A DNA stretch of 64,000 nt from Acanthosoma haemorrhoidale (taxonomy: Eukaryota; Arthropoda; Insecta; Hemiptera; Acanthosomatidae): contig OV884009.1 of NCBI GenBank assembly GCA_930367205.1, positions 93,765,189 through 93,829,188 of the forward strand, in the 5' to 3' direction. Of the stretch, positions 34,011-49,200 are shown in pieces. The position numbers were made by a program, and so were the translations under genes. The notes under the pieces were generated by a model. That model did not search any database and was not told the origin of the DNA. It saw only the letters and a list, made by a program, of their open reading frames with translations. The first letter of the stretch is position 1. The number at the start of each line of letters is the position of its first letter.

Positions 34011-37000
34011 ATTTTTAGGAGTGTTAAAGAAAGTCAGCATGACTAAGTCCAAAACTTAATATAAAAAGGACTTGGCCGAAGCATGGCTATGACATTTAGA
34101 GTTAATTCCCTTAGAGTTACTGTAAGAGATCCTCAGTGTGTTTGGTATGATATCGATCTGAGAAGGGGTTAAAGTGGCTCATATGGAAGTCCGTATTCTA
34201 GCCCGAACAGGTCATTTGTGCGGTTAGTTTTTTTAATTTATTATTTGGTTACATGAAGAGAGAAGCCTTCGATCAGGAGATCACACCGCATTTACGTAAC
34301 TCGTCCCTCAAACCTTTCCTCTCTGTTACATAAACGGAATGAAAAAAAACAACACTTTATTCTGGGATCCCTTAAGACTAACAAAAAGGGAACAAATGAT
34401 ATACACCATTACACTGATGTGATTACCTTATAAATAATAAAGGGCCTATGTACATAAGTCACCATAATATGGAAAAAAAAAACCAAAAAAGGCTAGAGGT
34501 GAATGACATTTGCAAACAATTGTAACTAAGAAAATAAGGAAAATTTAGGGATTATTACAAGGGTGAAAAGATTGCTGGGATGTATTAAAATAAGAAATAA
34601 AAAGAATACTAATGATGAATTATCAATTGTTAAGTTGGAAGGAGATAAAGAGCTGTTAAAGTTTAGATTTAAAGATTGAGAGAGTTAATGAACAACGAAA
34701 ATTGATTGATACGTGGGAGTAAAGTTTCAAAGATTTGCTGCACAGATAAATAAAGAGCAGTCATAGGAAGCAAATTTGTGGGATGACTAGAATGAGTTTC
34801 TCATTTATAGTACATTTGCTTTCCTAATGCTTACCAGATTTCACTATTACTGATCTTAATTCAACTTTATTGTCAATTATATATATTTTATTCTATTATT
34901 TATATAACTTTTGCTAAGGAATATAAAATTGCGATTGGCTCATTTATTTCGTTAAATTTCAATTAAGTACATCGTCTGTACAGAATGAAATATCAATTTC
35001 TCCTTTTACCTTTCCAAAAAGATAGAACTGTTTTACTTTTAATATGTCCCTTGAAAACATACAGCTAACTAAGGTATGCTAATTTACAGAATCTAAATAA
35101 AAAAATTTCTTCTATTTAAACTGAGTAAAATATAGATACAACATATATGTACATAATAAAAAGTTTCTTTTCATCTCTATACTCTTAAATAAATATATTT
35201 TATTTTATTTTATTTTAACATATTCATAGTCAATTCACACAAAAAAATACATCAATGTTATAATATAACAAGAAGTATACAAGGTAAAAAAAGGTTTCTA
35301 TCAGTCTTACAGTTGATTCATATCTATCACCATAAAATTATTACTATAAAAAAATATTACTTTATGTAAAATACAAATAAAATCAAAACAATAGTGTTCA
35401 TGTTTATATGACCTCTGTTTTTGAAAGTATTTATAAATACAATAATCTAAACCAAATGCTGAAAAACAGTAACCTTCAAATTATAATAAAAAAAAACAAA
35501 TTAGACATAGCTTTGGAATCAGCTATAGAGCTAATTATAGCTATATAGCCAAATATAGCTGAGACAGAAGAAATAAAATAATTGGAAAATAGTTTTAAAT
35601 TAATAAAAATAAGTTCCAATACTGTGTGCCATAATTATACATGAGATCTTACACCAAAAACTATTTATAATATCTACTAGATACAATATTAAAAATTACT
35701 TCAGAAATGGTAATAATCAGAATAATCTTTAATTTTTAGACATATGTCAATTATATATGAAATTCATGGATGCAATTTTTAATACCACGTCCAATTAAAA
35801 TCCTAAAACAATATAGGCAACAATTTGAAAAAAGAAACTGATTGTTACTAATAACTTTGATGAACCAAATTCTACAAAAGATGGCATTTATTTTTAATAA
35901 TTAGCAACACAATTTTGACAGGGAGATAACTTTTTGAGGCTTGGATGTCAAATTGAACTTCAGAAAGCTGTCTATTAATTAATTTACAATGTATACAAAA
36001 TCATTAAAACAGTAAATTTTCAGACATTTTTGTTTAATTTACAGTAAGAACCCATTTGATGTTTCCTTGAATTTTTAGAGTATTTGTGGAAAAAATAAGG
36101 GTTGTTAAATAACTTTATGACGTATTAAAGCCTTTGCAGTTTCTGATTATGTTGCACCAGTCATGAAACCAAAATTTATTTAAGAAAGACTACTTATTTA
36201 ATTTTTTTTTACTGAAAGGGCTATTATTATTTTAAAAATGCAATTAAAACTTTACTCTTTAATATTAATAACATATTTTTCAAATGGGTTCTTTAAACTT
36301 TAAACCCCTTTACTTTAAGAGATTTTAGAAATGGAAAAAGTATAACCTGAGTGTGCAATGAAAGGAGTACACCAAATCAATACCCATTTGAGAAATGAGT
36401 GCTCTAAAATGTTTACATACTCAGAGGTGGACGATTTTTTTAAAAACTCTTTCACATTGTTTCCCACCCTTTTCTCTAGATCAGTTTACATTTGAATTGT
36501 TTATAGTAAAGTATTATGTTGCATTTTCCAAAAATAAGTACATTTTTTAAGGATAAAGAAATCCACAAATTGTTTTAAATAATAATGTAAAGAATAATAC
36601 AGATTTACTTAACAATTGATAGACTACTGTTTAAAGATATCATTAAAAGGGCCCCCTTGTGCATACATACTGCCCCAATAATTTCAGTGCACAGCACTCC
36701 AAGGTCAAACATAGACAGTAGTAAAAGGGTTAGCTACTCATCTTTAGCCTGGATATTTTATTGGAGCAGCCTACACTAACAGATTTACATTCAATATTGA
36801 AGAAACAGATTAAAAGCCCAAACTGTTAATACCATAAATAATAGAAAGACCGATTTATTTTTCATTTTCATTTTTTTATTTTTCCTCCATTAGGGTTTAA
36901 TTTTGCAAGAATGAAAAAAAAAAAAGAACAAGCCAACCAAAAAAGGAAAGTTGAGGAAACATTCAGCTTATTGTACTGGATATTTTCATTCAATTTGAAG

Positions 37001-37013
37001 GCTGCTGATTTTG
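34011..37013. other. 3' flank of the FPP synthase gene, repeat D copy 1
   Basis: AT-rich. Repeat D lies at 34335-34700. I see no exon or recognisable transposon between 34700 and 37013. Confidence 0.5.
34335..34700 (+). repeat. dispersed repeat family D, copy 1
   Basis: Similar to 47735-48160 and 53445-53760, all in the same orientation. Shared blocks are ACTTTATTCTGGGAT, CACTGATGTGATTACCTTAT or a variant, AATAATAAAGGGCCTATGTA or a variant, and a GTTAGATTGG-like block near the end. It is non-coding. Confidence 0.7.
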
Positions 37014-37019
37014 TTTATT
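37014..37019 (-). terminator. candidate polyadenylation signal of the FPP synthase gene
   Basis: AATAAA on the minus strand, about 210 bases after the stop codon. Other signals could be used in this AT-rich region. Confidence 0.35.
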
Positions 37020-37226
37020 TAGTTGATTTTAAATTTAAACTATTACTAACTTTGATCACATATAAAAAACTTTAGCAAATAGTATGTATGAGAATAGCTT
37101 TCATAATGTTACACTAATTGATCAAAATGAAATGTCCCAACATGAGCTATCTCATGAATGGTCAACAACAATGTGTTAAGATGAATACAGGAAATACAGA
37201 AAAATGGTCGAAAAACTTGAGATAAA

Positions 37227-37427
37227 TTATTGTTTTCTCCCATAAGTTTTATGCAATAAAGTAAGAAACAATTCATGAGGCAGGCCTTGACTTAATTGCT
37301 GAATTTGTCTTGTAATTAAATTGTAAGTTTCTTCTTCATATGCATGAAAAACTGCTGGAACACCAAGTTCTATAAAAATGTCTTTCACTGCAGCAATTTT
37401 GTCAGGTTCTTTCTTGCCATAACACTC
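37227..37427 (-). CDS. FPPS: FPP synthase exon 8 (terminal)
   Basis: The acceptor AATTTGCAG is followed by [15 protein letters not shown]. 66 codons end GRKQ and TAA at 37229-37227. It encodes the last helices of the all-alpha fold. Confidence 0.93.
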   Translation of the reverse strand, partial: ECYGKKEPDKIAAVKDIFIELGVPAVFHAYEEETYNLITRQIQQLSQGLPHELFLTLLHKTYGRKQ

Positions 37428-40228
37428 CTGCAAATTGAAATGACATAAAACGTAAATAAAAATAATTAATAATTATTACTAAAAAAATAAACTGCCAGGA
37501 TCGGGATTCTAACTGAGCTAGTCTACACGAGTGATGATCTTCCCATAATAATGATAATCCAATAATTGCTAACCCAACATATGTTAACATAAATTATTAT
37601 TGTTGAAAATTCCCTCAATTGGTGATCCCAAGAGAGCATTCAAAACAGCTGTCAAAGTAAGTAAGTATTTTGTTGATATAAAAATAAATTAAATAGGGAA
37701 TAATATATTTTTCTTAAACCTCTGGTTTAATCTCAAAATACATACATAGAAGGCTGAGAAAGTAAAAATTATCAGAAACTAATACCTCTAGAATTTGACG
37801 CTGAGATGGTGAAGCTCTTTGGAATGCAATAATTGCTAACCATGTACATTTTCCATCTTGAATATCAGTTCCTTTTTTTCCTATAACTTCTTCATCGCCA
37901 AATACATCAAGAAAGTCATCCTGAAATTAACACGAATAAATGACTAATCTGATTTGAACATATCAAACTGTAGATGTAACTGAAACATGGATTAGGTCCA
38001 TGCAAGAAAACACGAGAAATCACAACATGTGCCAATCATCAAGGAGCTCATACTTAGAGCTACAGGAGGCCAGGCAAGGTACCAGGTACTGATGACCCCC
38101 CCCCCCTCTAGAGCTGAAAGAATGAGACATCATCAGTGACTCACCAGTTGATACTGGAGAGATCATGATGTCTACCATGGTTACTGGAAGAATTTCTGCC
38201 ACTGCCTCAGACATCACAGCAGCATGAAACAGCTAAATGGATACACAAAGCAAACTTGAGGTCAGATATGATGCAGGACATAATGCCATTTCATTTACAG
38301 CAACAATTTATTCAAACCCTTTAACTTTTTAAAGAATTTTCACAAATTTTACAGTATTTCTGTAATTTTTATGCAAAAAGAATACTTTTTATTCCAATAT
38401 TTAATTGAATGTTTAACTTAAGGCATATATACTAGTTGTGTTAATTACCATAAATTATATACACGTATATATGGTATGATATTTTTATGAGTAATGCATA
38501 CAATCCAAAAGAGACAGTAAAAGTAGAGGTAAGACTTTTGTTACATAATATTGTTGACCAATATTATAACCTTTTTAAATATATTTATTTAGAATGAATC
38601 AATAGTGAAATGAAAGGAGTAATAACTAAAAATTTGTTGATTATAAAGGTCATTATTGACTTATTAATTAATTATAATTGAATTCACTTTATTCTGACGC
38701 GCTCTATTCTTTCACCATTACATCTCATGGTGTTACCAGCTGAACAACCACTCATGATTGTTTTTTTCTAAAACCTCCTTTTCCACAGGTCGTTTTCCAC
38801 CCTTTTATGCCCGCTAATTTTTCAAATTCAAATCTCACAACAATACACACGAATTAACAAACTCACAGTGGTGCACAAATGAATTTAAGTTGATTTTCGT
38901 GTCATAAAAATATTGCTTAGGTAGGTAATTTAAATGTAATGTTAAATATAAAAGGTAAAACCTGACAAGATATTAAATGGCACCATTATAAGTTGATAGT
39001 ACCCTATTAAATAACTATTTTTGATTGAATACAATCTACTAAAGACTATTAATGGAAATGATCAATAATTTTGGTAATAAATCAACATATCTTTATTTTT
39101 AATTAAAAATACTACACAAACCTGGACTTGAAAGTAATGGCCCATTTCAAGTAATACATTCTTGGCTTGACGATGAAGTTCGCTGTTGTAAATACCTGAC
39201 TGAAAAAAATAATAATACATACTTACTTATATACTTAATCAGAATTGCATCAAATATGCAATCAGTAAAATATTCATATAATGCAAATACACTCCACAAA
39301 AAAAATTAAGGGATGAGGGATTCTTTTTTGTGATTATTTTTTAATTGGTGGATGGATTTAAATGAAAAAACATTTAATTACTCAATGAACACTTTTCACA
39401 AATGTCATGAAAAACTAATGATTTAATATTACAATTAATTAAACAAAAACAAGAAAACAGAAAAAAGCCAAATAAATGTCAACCAAAAATTCACCTCCCG
39501 TTCTTTTGTGTTGAGTTTGCAATAAATTATAAGTATCTTGTTCTGCATATGTTTATACCTGAAGTACAGCCTCAAAATGTTGAGGCGTGCATTGTATAAG
39601 AATTTGAATGTGATCATAAATAATTTGTTACCATTTTTTGAATAATGCTCCATTGCTAATGGTACAATGCGGTGCCGTAAATGCTTAATCGCATTGAGAT
39701 CTAATAGTTTATTTAATAATTATTAAACTATTAGTTTCATTATCATGATTCTTTATCTACTCAATTACGATCCTATCAGAATTGGTATGAGCTCCTTCTT
39801 TTATTAGAACAAAAACCTCAACTGGACACAGTTGAGATTGGGGAGAAAGAATGAGCCTGTCACAGTTAATTTAAACTTAAACTTGACTGTGCCTATTATT
39901 TGTGTGTAAATAAAATCATGACTGGTGGCGTCAGTTATAATGTGGGAAGTGATTTCCATGGAGTGAAAATTTAACTTAAATAATTCTACGGAATACTCTT
40001 TGACCATACAGGCATTACATAGACGAGATACTGAGTCCTCAGATTGCTTCCCTAACAGTTGGCAACTCAGGATTTCAGTTTGATGCAAGATGGAGCCCGT
40101 GCTCATTCTACCAGGATTTTAACTGAATATTTAGAGAATGAAGATAATGAAACAATAAGATAGCCAGCACTTAGTCAAGATATTAATGGTTTTTATCAAG
40201 AACATTTGTTTCTTGAACTAATTATATA

Positions 40229-40280
<52 letters not shown>

Positions 40281-43200
40281 TTAATCGCCGGCGGTTGACT
40301 GATAAAAAGATAGTAACGAAAGAGGAAAATGCACCGACACACTCTGACTCCAGTAAAAGACTGCTTTAATTTGGAAGATAATCAGACATACATAGGATCA
40401 TGGGTTGTTTACATTCCATGATCGTATTAGTATTCGACATAGTCAGGCCTCTGGCTTTAACTTATATATATATATGAAAATAAGGTTTTATAATTTAGGT
40501 TTAGAGAAATATAAAAAAAATATATGCAAAACACTCACCATGTACATTGCAATTGCCACTGGTAAATGAAAAGTATAATAGGAAGTTTTAAACTTTGTAA
40601 TAAAGTTGTATCGATCCATTGTTAAATTATTGATGGTAAGGAATGGAGAAACAGAATCCAATGTTTGTCCATAACAAGTCTTCCTTATTACCTAAAATAT
40701 TGTTACAACATAATCTTGTTATTTTGTCTAATTTTAAGCAACACGCATTATATGGATACAAAATTAAAATTAAATTCCACGTTACATTCCTATTAATAAA
40801 TCTAATTTAAGCAGCAAAAAAAAAAAAAAAAATTGAAAGAGATTTGATTAAACCTTTATTTGATTTGAGAGGATTAGATATAGGATGATTGTTGCAGGGT
40901 TAGGCTGATAAAAGTAGTTAGATATTTATCAATTGTTTTTATGTCCAAAAATAAATAAAATGAGGAGGAAAAAATGTGGCCACTTTAAAAAAATGAGATT
41001 TTCTTTTTTTTGAGAATATCGCCTAATTTTTTTTATTTCATTTTATAAATATCATTATTGTAATGATTGCAAGCAATCAAACTAAAGTATTTTAAGCATC
41101 GCTTAGGACTTCAGTTTTAACGTCTTGTTATTTTTGGGAAAAAGGCTCATTACCAAAAACCACTCATCACTTTATTATACAGAACTTACCATAAACAAAA
41201 TGTCAGTTGATTTAGAGGAGGCTACGAGGCCACCTCTGTCTTAGGCATCACTTTGGGTTGTCGGGGATGAGATGGGAGTATAGAACATGATAATGCTTAT
41301 ATGGATTAGAATGGCCAGGGAGGTGGGAATGGAAGGTCTGGTAGCGGGAGGTGGCTAGGTCTTGCATGAAAGGGATGTTGAGATCAGTGTGAAGGGTACA
41401 GTTGTTGATGAGGGGGTATATTAAAAAAATATATATACTGTAATGTAATTTTATTTTTATGTTATTATGTAAGGTCACAAAATATTAAATTTATTAAATT
41501 AGAATTATTAAATTTATTAAATTAGAATTATTAAATTTATTAAATTAGAATTATTAAATTTATTAAATTAGAATTATTAAATTTATTAAATTAGAATTAT
41601 TAAATTTATTTAGTCAGGTGAATTTGGATGAGACCAAAAATTGTGAGATTCGGTGTCACTTGTTGCGTGAAAAACTGTGACATAGAGGTGAAAGATACCT
41701 AGGTGGGAAGGACAAAAGGTACATTGTGAACCTAGAGGGGGAAACACGTGAGGTAGATCACACGTCAGGGCATGGCTGAAGGATCAAGACAAGTGGTGTG
41801 AGAAGCTTTTGTCTTATATTCCTGAGGAATTTTGAGCAGCATGTATTGAAAAGTATCGAGGCGAGCAGAACATCGAAACCGGTCGAAGAATTATTATCTC
41901 GCCAAGGTAATCCAGGGAAATTTGCAAAGTTCAAGACGATATAATTGTGAGTACCAAAAATAGTAACATTTCCTGAAGATAGAAACAGTTATGACCACAA
42001 CATATTCCCATGTAGTTTTAGATTATAAGGGTATTTAATGAGTAAAGATAGTTAATGTAAAATTAGTGTTGATTTATGCATGTTTTAGCTTGTCTGAAAT
42101 CCAACCTGAGATTTTTAAAAGAATAATTAATTTCAAGTCAATAATAAATAAAGTAAAATTCTCAACAAGTTGTTTTATTAATAATTATAATATCTGATAT
42201 TATTTATTATTGTAACAAGGAAGTTAAAAATTGTCAAAGATGTGTAGACAACTATTTTGAGAATTTCATAAATTAATGCAACATGTGTAGCCACTTGTTC
42301 ATTTTATTTATATTAACATTTCAACCCTAAGAAATTAAAAAGGGTCAAAACTAATAAATTAAATTATGTGTTGTCATATCAGGTTAAATTTATTATTATC
42401 AATTTTTCCTTTTGTTATAATACATATTATATAATAAGCTAGATTGTAAGGGCATATTTAGAAGTAATGTAAATATAGATTAAGTTGATGAGAGGATAGT
42501 ATTTAAGCTCACTAAATAGTATGTAAGGATTTGTTGTATTATTATTAGGATTAATCTGTGTATATTATACACTGGTCCACAAGAAAAGTAGCACACTAAG
42601 AAAAATTCAAATATTCGCTTCCTAATAGAATTAATTTGGCTTTCGATTCTTGTTTAGTTAGCATTAAACATTGTCAGTGATAAAGGGACATAAATATGAA
42701 GGAAAAAAATTATACATATATTTCTATTTTGATTTCTTGTGTAACTGATCTCTAAAAATTTAGCAAAATGGTTTTTTCAGTTTTTTTTTAATTTTAATTT
42801 AAAAAACGGTTTTGATGGTCAAAGCCCCAGGTATGCAGCCCATGAATAGTGTTTACCTTAAACTACTGTTCAGAGAGAAATTATACAATACTGTGAGACA
42901 GGTTTGTGCAGTCGCAGACAGTTGGCTGCGAGTGACTGAACTAAGAGGTGACTGGTTTATTGTACTACACAGGCTCCGGAATCGGTTTTCAACTGCTCAA
43001 CTTCTTCGTACAACTCGGGGAGTAGTTATATGTGTAGAAACTGATAGGAGAAGACTTCCAGGAAGTGAATTTAAACCCTCAGAGACCAGCATTAGGGTCA
43101 TTGTTAACCAGAGAACATTGTAGAGCTCTGTACTTGCTGTCAAAGAAATTCCAAACCATACCAAACTCTCCGAGTGACATTACACTCAGTATAGCGCTCA

Positions 43201-46200
43201 CCAGGCAATTGGTAAACTGTCATCCGTCCATCTGGTGTATTAAGAGAGAAGCGTGATTCATCTGAAAACAGCAATTGCTTCATTTGTTTTCAGTCCACAT
43301 GAAAAGTCCTCAAGGAAATTTCAAAACCTTTGAGTGCTATTTGTAAAGCTGGACACCTCTTTATTCACCTTGAAAACTCGTTTCACAAGTGTTTGATAGG
43401 GTTTAGATCTGAAAAAAACTTTCAGTATTGGTTCAAAACGTTCTTGAGATAAATGGCAACAATTACTAATGAATATGGCCATAAATTGTTATGCATAAAC
43501 AAAAGATTGTCCCCAAAAAATGGCGCTAACAGAAGCAATGGTTTCAGAAAAAATAACCTCTATGTTGCCAGCACCTATTAAAGATTCCTTGAATAAATAT
43601 ATATCAGTTCAAATTGATCCTACCCCAGTAATTCTTTCACCACCAAAGCTGCAGGTCGAGATAGAAAAAGCTGCTTTTCTTCCGCATCGCCCAAACGCTT
43701 AAAAAATGTTTCCCCAATCTTCCACTATGTAATTAAAGTGTTCTCTGGCAAAATTTAGACAAGCGTATGCCTTGGGTGTGATTCTGGCCTTCAATTGAAA
43801 GTCTTCGGCTTAGTGTAGACAAGCTTACATTTATATACCTAGCAACTAGATCCTTTTGCATATTTTTCTGTCTCCTGATAAGAATGACTTATAAATGTTT
43901 TATTATCTTTATTTATTTAAATCTATCCTCATTATTCTGTTTATTTTCACATATAAAGCAACAGGAATACAATTCTCAAATTATTTCAGTATTTCTATTA
44001 TAATAATTGAATATTGTTTTATGTAGGATGGGGACAGTTTTTGCCTTTCAATGTATATAAACTCAAACCTAATTTCAGCTAACTATTAACTCACAGTTTT
44101 TTATCATTCAGGGTAGTTATCTGTTCTTTTGCTGGATAATAAGATATAACTCTTAGCTACTTAGTAGAGAGGACAATGTAATGTTCAAACTGAATTGTTA
44201 GCCACTTAATGTAGATAAAGAATTTTTCTCAATTTATTTTCTGTTTCCTCTATTCAAATGGACTACATTTTTAATAATTATTATTACATGTATTGATTGC
44301 TGTATATAAACTTATTTAGTTCATCCCTTACTCATCGACCGGAAGTTTTTGCTTGAAAAGTTATATCAAAGTTTTACTTAATTTTATGATGCCTAAATTT
44401 TCCATTAGTAAGTTAAATAGTAAACACTCTATCTTTGTGAATTTCTATCTTTACAAGATCCAAAATCCCAACATCAGAACAATGAAGCAAAGTGGCTGTG
44501 TAGACATTTGTTTAAAGATTAAGAAAATCTATATTAAGGTAGGAATTGAATGAATAAAAATAGTTCCGACCAGTATTGGTCCAAGTAAAACGATTGAAGC
44601 TAAGACAGGCAATGGTTTTTTTGGGTTTTTTTTTTTTTAATACTTAGTAAAACAAGCCACATAAAATGATTTGTAACAAGAATTTTTAAGCCAGTACTGC
44701 TTACCACCAATAATATTAAAACGGGTCTAGCTATAACATCAAGTTTGTGTTCTGTGATGTGACACAAAAAGGGCTTAAATTATACTATAAAGTAGTACAC
44801 CCAAGGGAAGGGGTGGTTGGTGGATAGACCTCCAAAATTGTGAAAATATGATAGAAAAGTATTAAAAGAAAAGTATATTATATAATATATATTAGCATAT
44901 CATTGTTGGTGAACTAAATCTTATATTGGATTATAAATGTTACTGACAATAGTGCAGATGTTTAATCCTTGTATTAGTTTATAATGTTTCATCCCAAAAA
45001 ATTATTCAAAATCCTTCCCATACACAAAACTTTAAAAGAATGTAAATACTTCGAATTAATTCTATTAAAAGAAAAAGAAATCAGGTGAATTAAAATTACT
45101 TACATCCAAAAACAATTCCATTAGGTGAATATAATATGGTTTATCTCTGCAGTGTTGTTGAAGCATCTGGAACATTCCTGCAAGAAGAAGAACAGCATCC
45201 GAATTAGCACGTTGGCCAACATCGGGGAGTTTGTACCAGCAAAGCCGTCCTCTTCTAGTTTCAGACTCATCCACCATATCATCCAAAACAATGAAAAATC
45301 CTTGTAGCTAGAACATGAAAAAAAAAGATAAAAGATAATATATCAAGAAAAATTATCTCAAATAAAATAAAACTGTGGTCATTGGATATTTTTGCTGAGA
45401 TCAGTGCAGTGTAACCATCAACAGCATTCAATACACATATAGATAGTGTTAGTTTTCTTTAGGGTTTAGTAAATATTTGGTTAAGGGCTATCTAAATAGT
45501 AATGTAAGGAAAATGTAAATAAATTAGGTTAAGTTTAGATTGTAGGAGTAATAGGATAATTAGAATCAGATATAATGAAATACCCCTAATTAATAAAAAA
45601 ATGAACATAACAATAATAAGATAAGGGATAGAGGAAGGGTGATGCTCAAAAAGATAATCCAGTAGAAAGTGAAGGGTAGGAAAAAAAGGAGTGAAGCGAG
45701 AGTGATGGGAAAAAATATATGAAAAATAGCTTAAGATTATGAACCACCATGAAAAAGAGGCCTGAGGAGAACATCATGTGTGAACCTGAGAGATAGTCAT
45801 GAGGCCAAAGAGTAAACAAATAAACAAGTGCTGTTGGCACCCACAGATGCTAAAAACTAATTCAGACCATTGAAATGACAGGTGTTCAGATTTTTTGATG
45901 TGCAGCATTAAGATTTGCCATAGCACAAGAAGGGGGGAGGCAATAAGATTATCAGGAAGCATTTTGGTCTAGAAAAGAATTATGTGTAACTTCAGCATCA
46001 ACAAACAAAAATTTATAAAAAGATCATAACATATTATGGAAAAAGATAAGAAGTAATAGAGAAAAAGAATAGACAGCATAAAAGTATTCATAATGAATAA
46101 TAAGATAACTTAAATAGTAATTACCTAGGCACAGATCTTTGTTTACTATCATATTATTTTTTTAAATCATGCATAATTAACTTCCAAGCCTAATTTTCAT

Positions 46201-49200
46201 ACTTGTTAACTAGTGCACAACCTTATTGAGTGTTCTTCCATGCTATAATGAAGGTTGTCACATTTTAGTTTCCAAGAAAAGACACTATTCTTATTGATAG
46301 TAATCCTAAGATGGTGAGGGCTCAAGAGAAATCCATATTATATAAGAGAAATGAATCTTTGTTACGAGAGGAAGCATTTAATTTAAAGCTGCAGTAAAAA
46401 CTACTTAGGTGTATACAAATATGACATGAACTTAATTTATAAATTTGTAGGCAGTGTGGTTCTGTATTAGGTTATTATCTTGCATGATAATTACCAAAGA
46501 TTGTTACATCGCTTCCTATTTGACATTTCCGAGCTAAAATGTGGAAAAGTACTGAAAAAGTGTGAAAAATCCATAATTTAAAAAAAACAATAACAAGAGC
46601 AGATATTATAGAAGTAATTTAGATAAACAGGGAATTCAATATTTCATAATGTTGAGTGAAAAATATAAACTTGTTATAGGTTAATTGTTTTCAAGATAAA
46701 ATTAAATTATATGCTACTGAAATTTGAATTACTATATTGTAATATACAATTCAGCACTCAAATTATACCTTACCATTTCAGCACACCAGCCTAGGATCTG
46801 TGACAGCCTAATGTTTTCAGGAGTTAAATCACCTTCAGGAGCAAGCATGCGGTAGCTATAAACGACGGTAAGGCCTCTGACTTTTTTTCCTCCAGATACA
46901 TTGTACTGCATAATCTAAACATTTATGTTATGTCAAATTGCATTTATAAATACAATTAATTAAATATAAAATGACAAAAAATATAATTTAACAAGTATAC
47001 ACAAAGAAAATTTTATTTTACATGAGGATGATATTTAGCTGCAACAAAGAGTAAAAGAGGAAGGATTTTTATTTGAATATTTATGTCTACTTTTCCGGAT
47101 TTCCTTTAAATGGTCTGAATTTTGAGCAAACAAACAAATTTATCCTATTATATTATTGTGGATATGGCATCAGCGAGAAAAAAATCAACTCAATAAAACA
47201 TAAAAGTTAATTTAACAGTACAAGTTTTGTTCTTTTGTGAGTGTAATGTATAAGAGAAAGAGAAATAATGCAATAAGAGAAGTTTTCTGCTAATTTCCTA
47301 TTTCCTGTATAAAAGGGTTTTCAGAAGATGTTTTATTAAAATATGTTTCAATTTGAGTAAAGAATGTTGTATTGTGGGAAGATGTAAGTCGTGGAGCACA
47401 GTTATTACTGGTGAGGGTAGTTATTAATTACTTTCATTTATAATTTTTTTCCTTGTTCTAGTTATTTGAAATTGGTTTTAATTGTCAAACTATCCGTGGG
47501 TGAACCATTAGTTGATGATTATGCTTCCACAAATGAAATTGATTTTAGGACTTAACTGAGATTTTTATTGCATTAAGGGAACATTTAGAAAATGATTCTT
47601 TTGGGTTCATTTGCTTTTCAGTTAATATAATCTGTAAGTTAAAAATCTATCAAATGAAGATATATATAGAACTTATCATGACCAAGGAATGTGAACTGAA
47701 TTTATAGAAACATGTATTTGACATGTAGTTCTGAAAAATAAAACCACTTTATTCTGGGATATAGCCCCTAACAATAAAAAAAAAGGTACAAATGAGTATG
47801 TCTAGTCGACAAAAAAACATATATGACATAAATTGCACTGATATGATTATCTTATAAATAATAATGGGCCTATATACATATGAGATGATGTCAATGAACC
47901 AATAACATAATAGGGAAACAAAAAACAAAAGAATAGAGTTGAATCACATTCACAAACAACAGTAATGAACATAATAATTATTACCAGGGGAAAAAGAGCT
48001 TGAAAGGTTGCTGGGCTATATTGAAAAAGGCAATGAACACTATTAATGAAAAATCAATAGGATAAACTCAAGGAACTAAGTTGAGAGTTAAAGATTGGGA
48101 TAAGAAAAGACTGGTGAAAGAAGCAGATTTGTGGGATGTAAAATACAATCGAAAAGTACTACTAAGCTTGTTTTAATTGGAGGTTTTACAACCTACAGAA
48201 CTAAGTAGGGTTTTAGTCATGATAGTAGTGAAGAGAAGGGATTAAATGAAGTATATGAGACAAATAGAAGGGTAAAGTCAACCCAACTCGAAGTGGTGGT
48301 GCAAAATACGACACTCTCTGGGGATCCTTAGTATAATCTCAGGAAACATTTCATGAGGTCTGTAGCGACCGCTAACAAATACCAAGAAGCCCTCTACTCT
48401 GTCTGACCCGAACAAAACCAATTAAATTTGTAAATATTGTTTATCTAATAAATATCGTGGTTGCAGACTAGTTCATATGCCATCACTAGGAATGCCAGGC
48501 TGAGGAGAATAATGCCCCTCCAGATAAGCTGGTAGAAGCTAGCCTCCCATTAGCCCTGGTGGCTAGGGCTATAAATACCCCTGCTCCTGAGCTGGTGATT
48601 CATTCAATCTTCGGCTCGCCTTTGAACTGGTGCTTATAGCTGCACTGATGTCTCTAACTACTGCTTTGGAATTTATGAAGACCTCGGCACCTCTCTCCTT
48701 CCTCACCAACTAACTCTAGTCTTGGCACTGTCAGCCTCCACGGCCTTCCTAGTTGAGATCATGCCCTCTATACTAGCATATCTTTGGAAGAGACCCCCCT
48801 TCCATCCAGGTGCCGGCTTCAGAGGCTCTACAAACTTACCAAGTAGCATTCCCCCCATTAGTGGTTCAGTCCACCTTTTTCTGGTTCACACTCGCTTTTG
48901 GGATCCCGACGGTTTCACCTACCCTAAGATACTGAGTGTGAAGTTGTGATCTTGGAATGACCACGAGAAACCTAATAAACTAACTGAAATTTAGCCTGTA
49001 CCTCTTCTCCTGGACACAGTGCACTGTTGGGCCACATACTTCTCAGGTATTGAGTCAGATAGCTCAGCAATGGAGCCTATCACCAGACAGTCGGCAAGGC
49101 CATAACTGCATAGCTCTGTCTCCCTCACCAGGGTTAGATCAATAAGAGACTCTCATGATGGCCCAACAAATTCCTCTAAACAAGGCTTCAGAACTTCAGA

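Larger units (their letters stand above)
40692..45103 (-). other. FPPS intron 4 (4.4 kb), transposon-rich
   Basis: It holds repeat C copy 2, a 23-bp tandem repeat and scrambled Tc1-like sequence, listed separately. 41620-41950 is richer in GC with no recognised content. Confidence 0.75.

Noticed and set aside
40290..40440. A segment richer in GC next to the TA microsatellite, considered as an LTR piece.
   Set aside because: No TG...CA ends, no direct repeat and no second copy in the window.
41484..41610. Regular spacing considered as a CRISPR-like array.
   Set aside because: There are no spacers. It is a plain head-to-tail tandem repeat in a eukaryotic intron.
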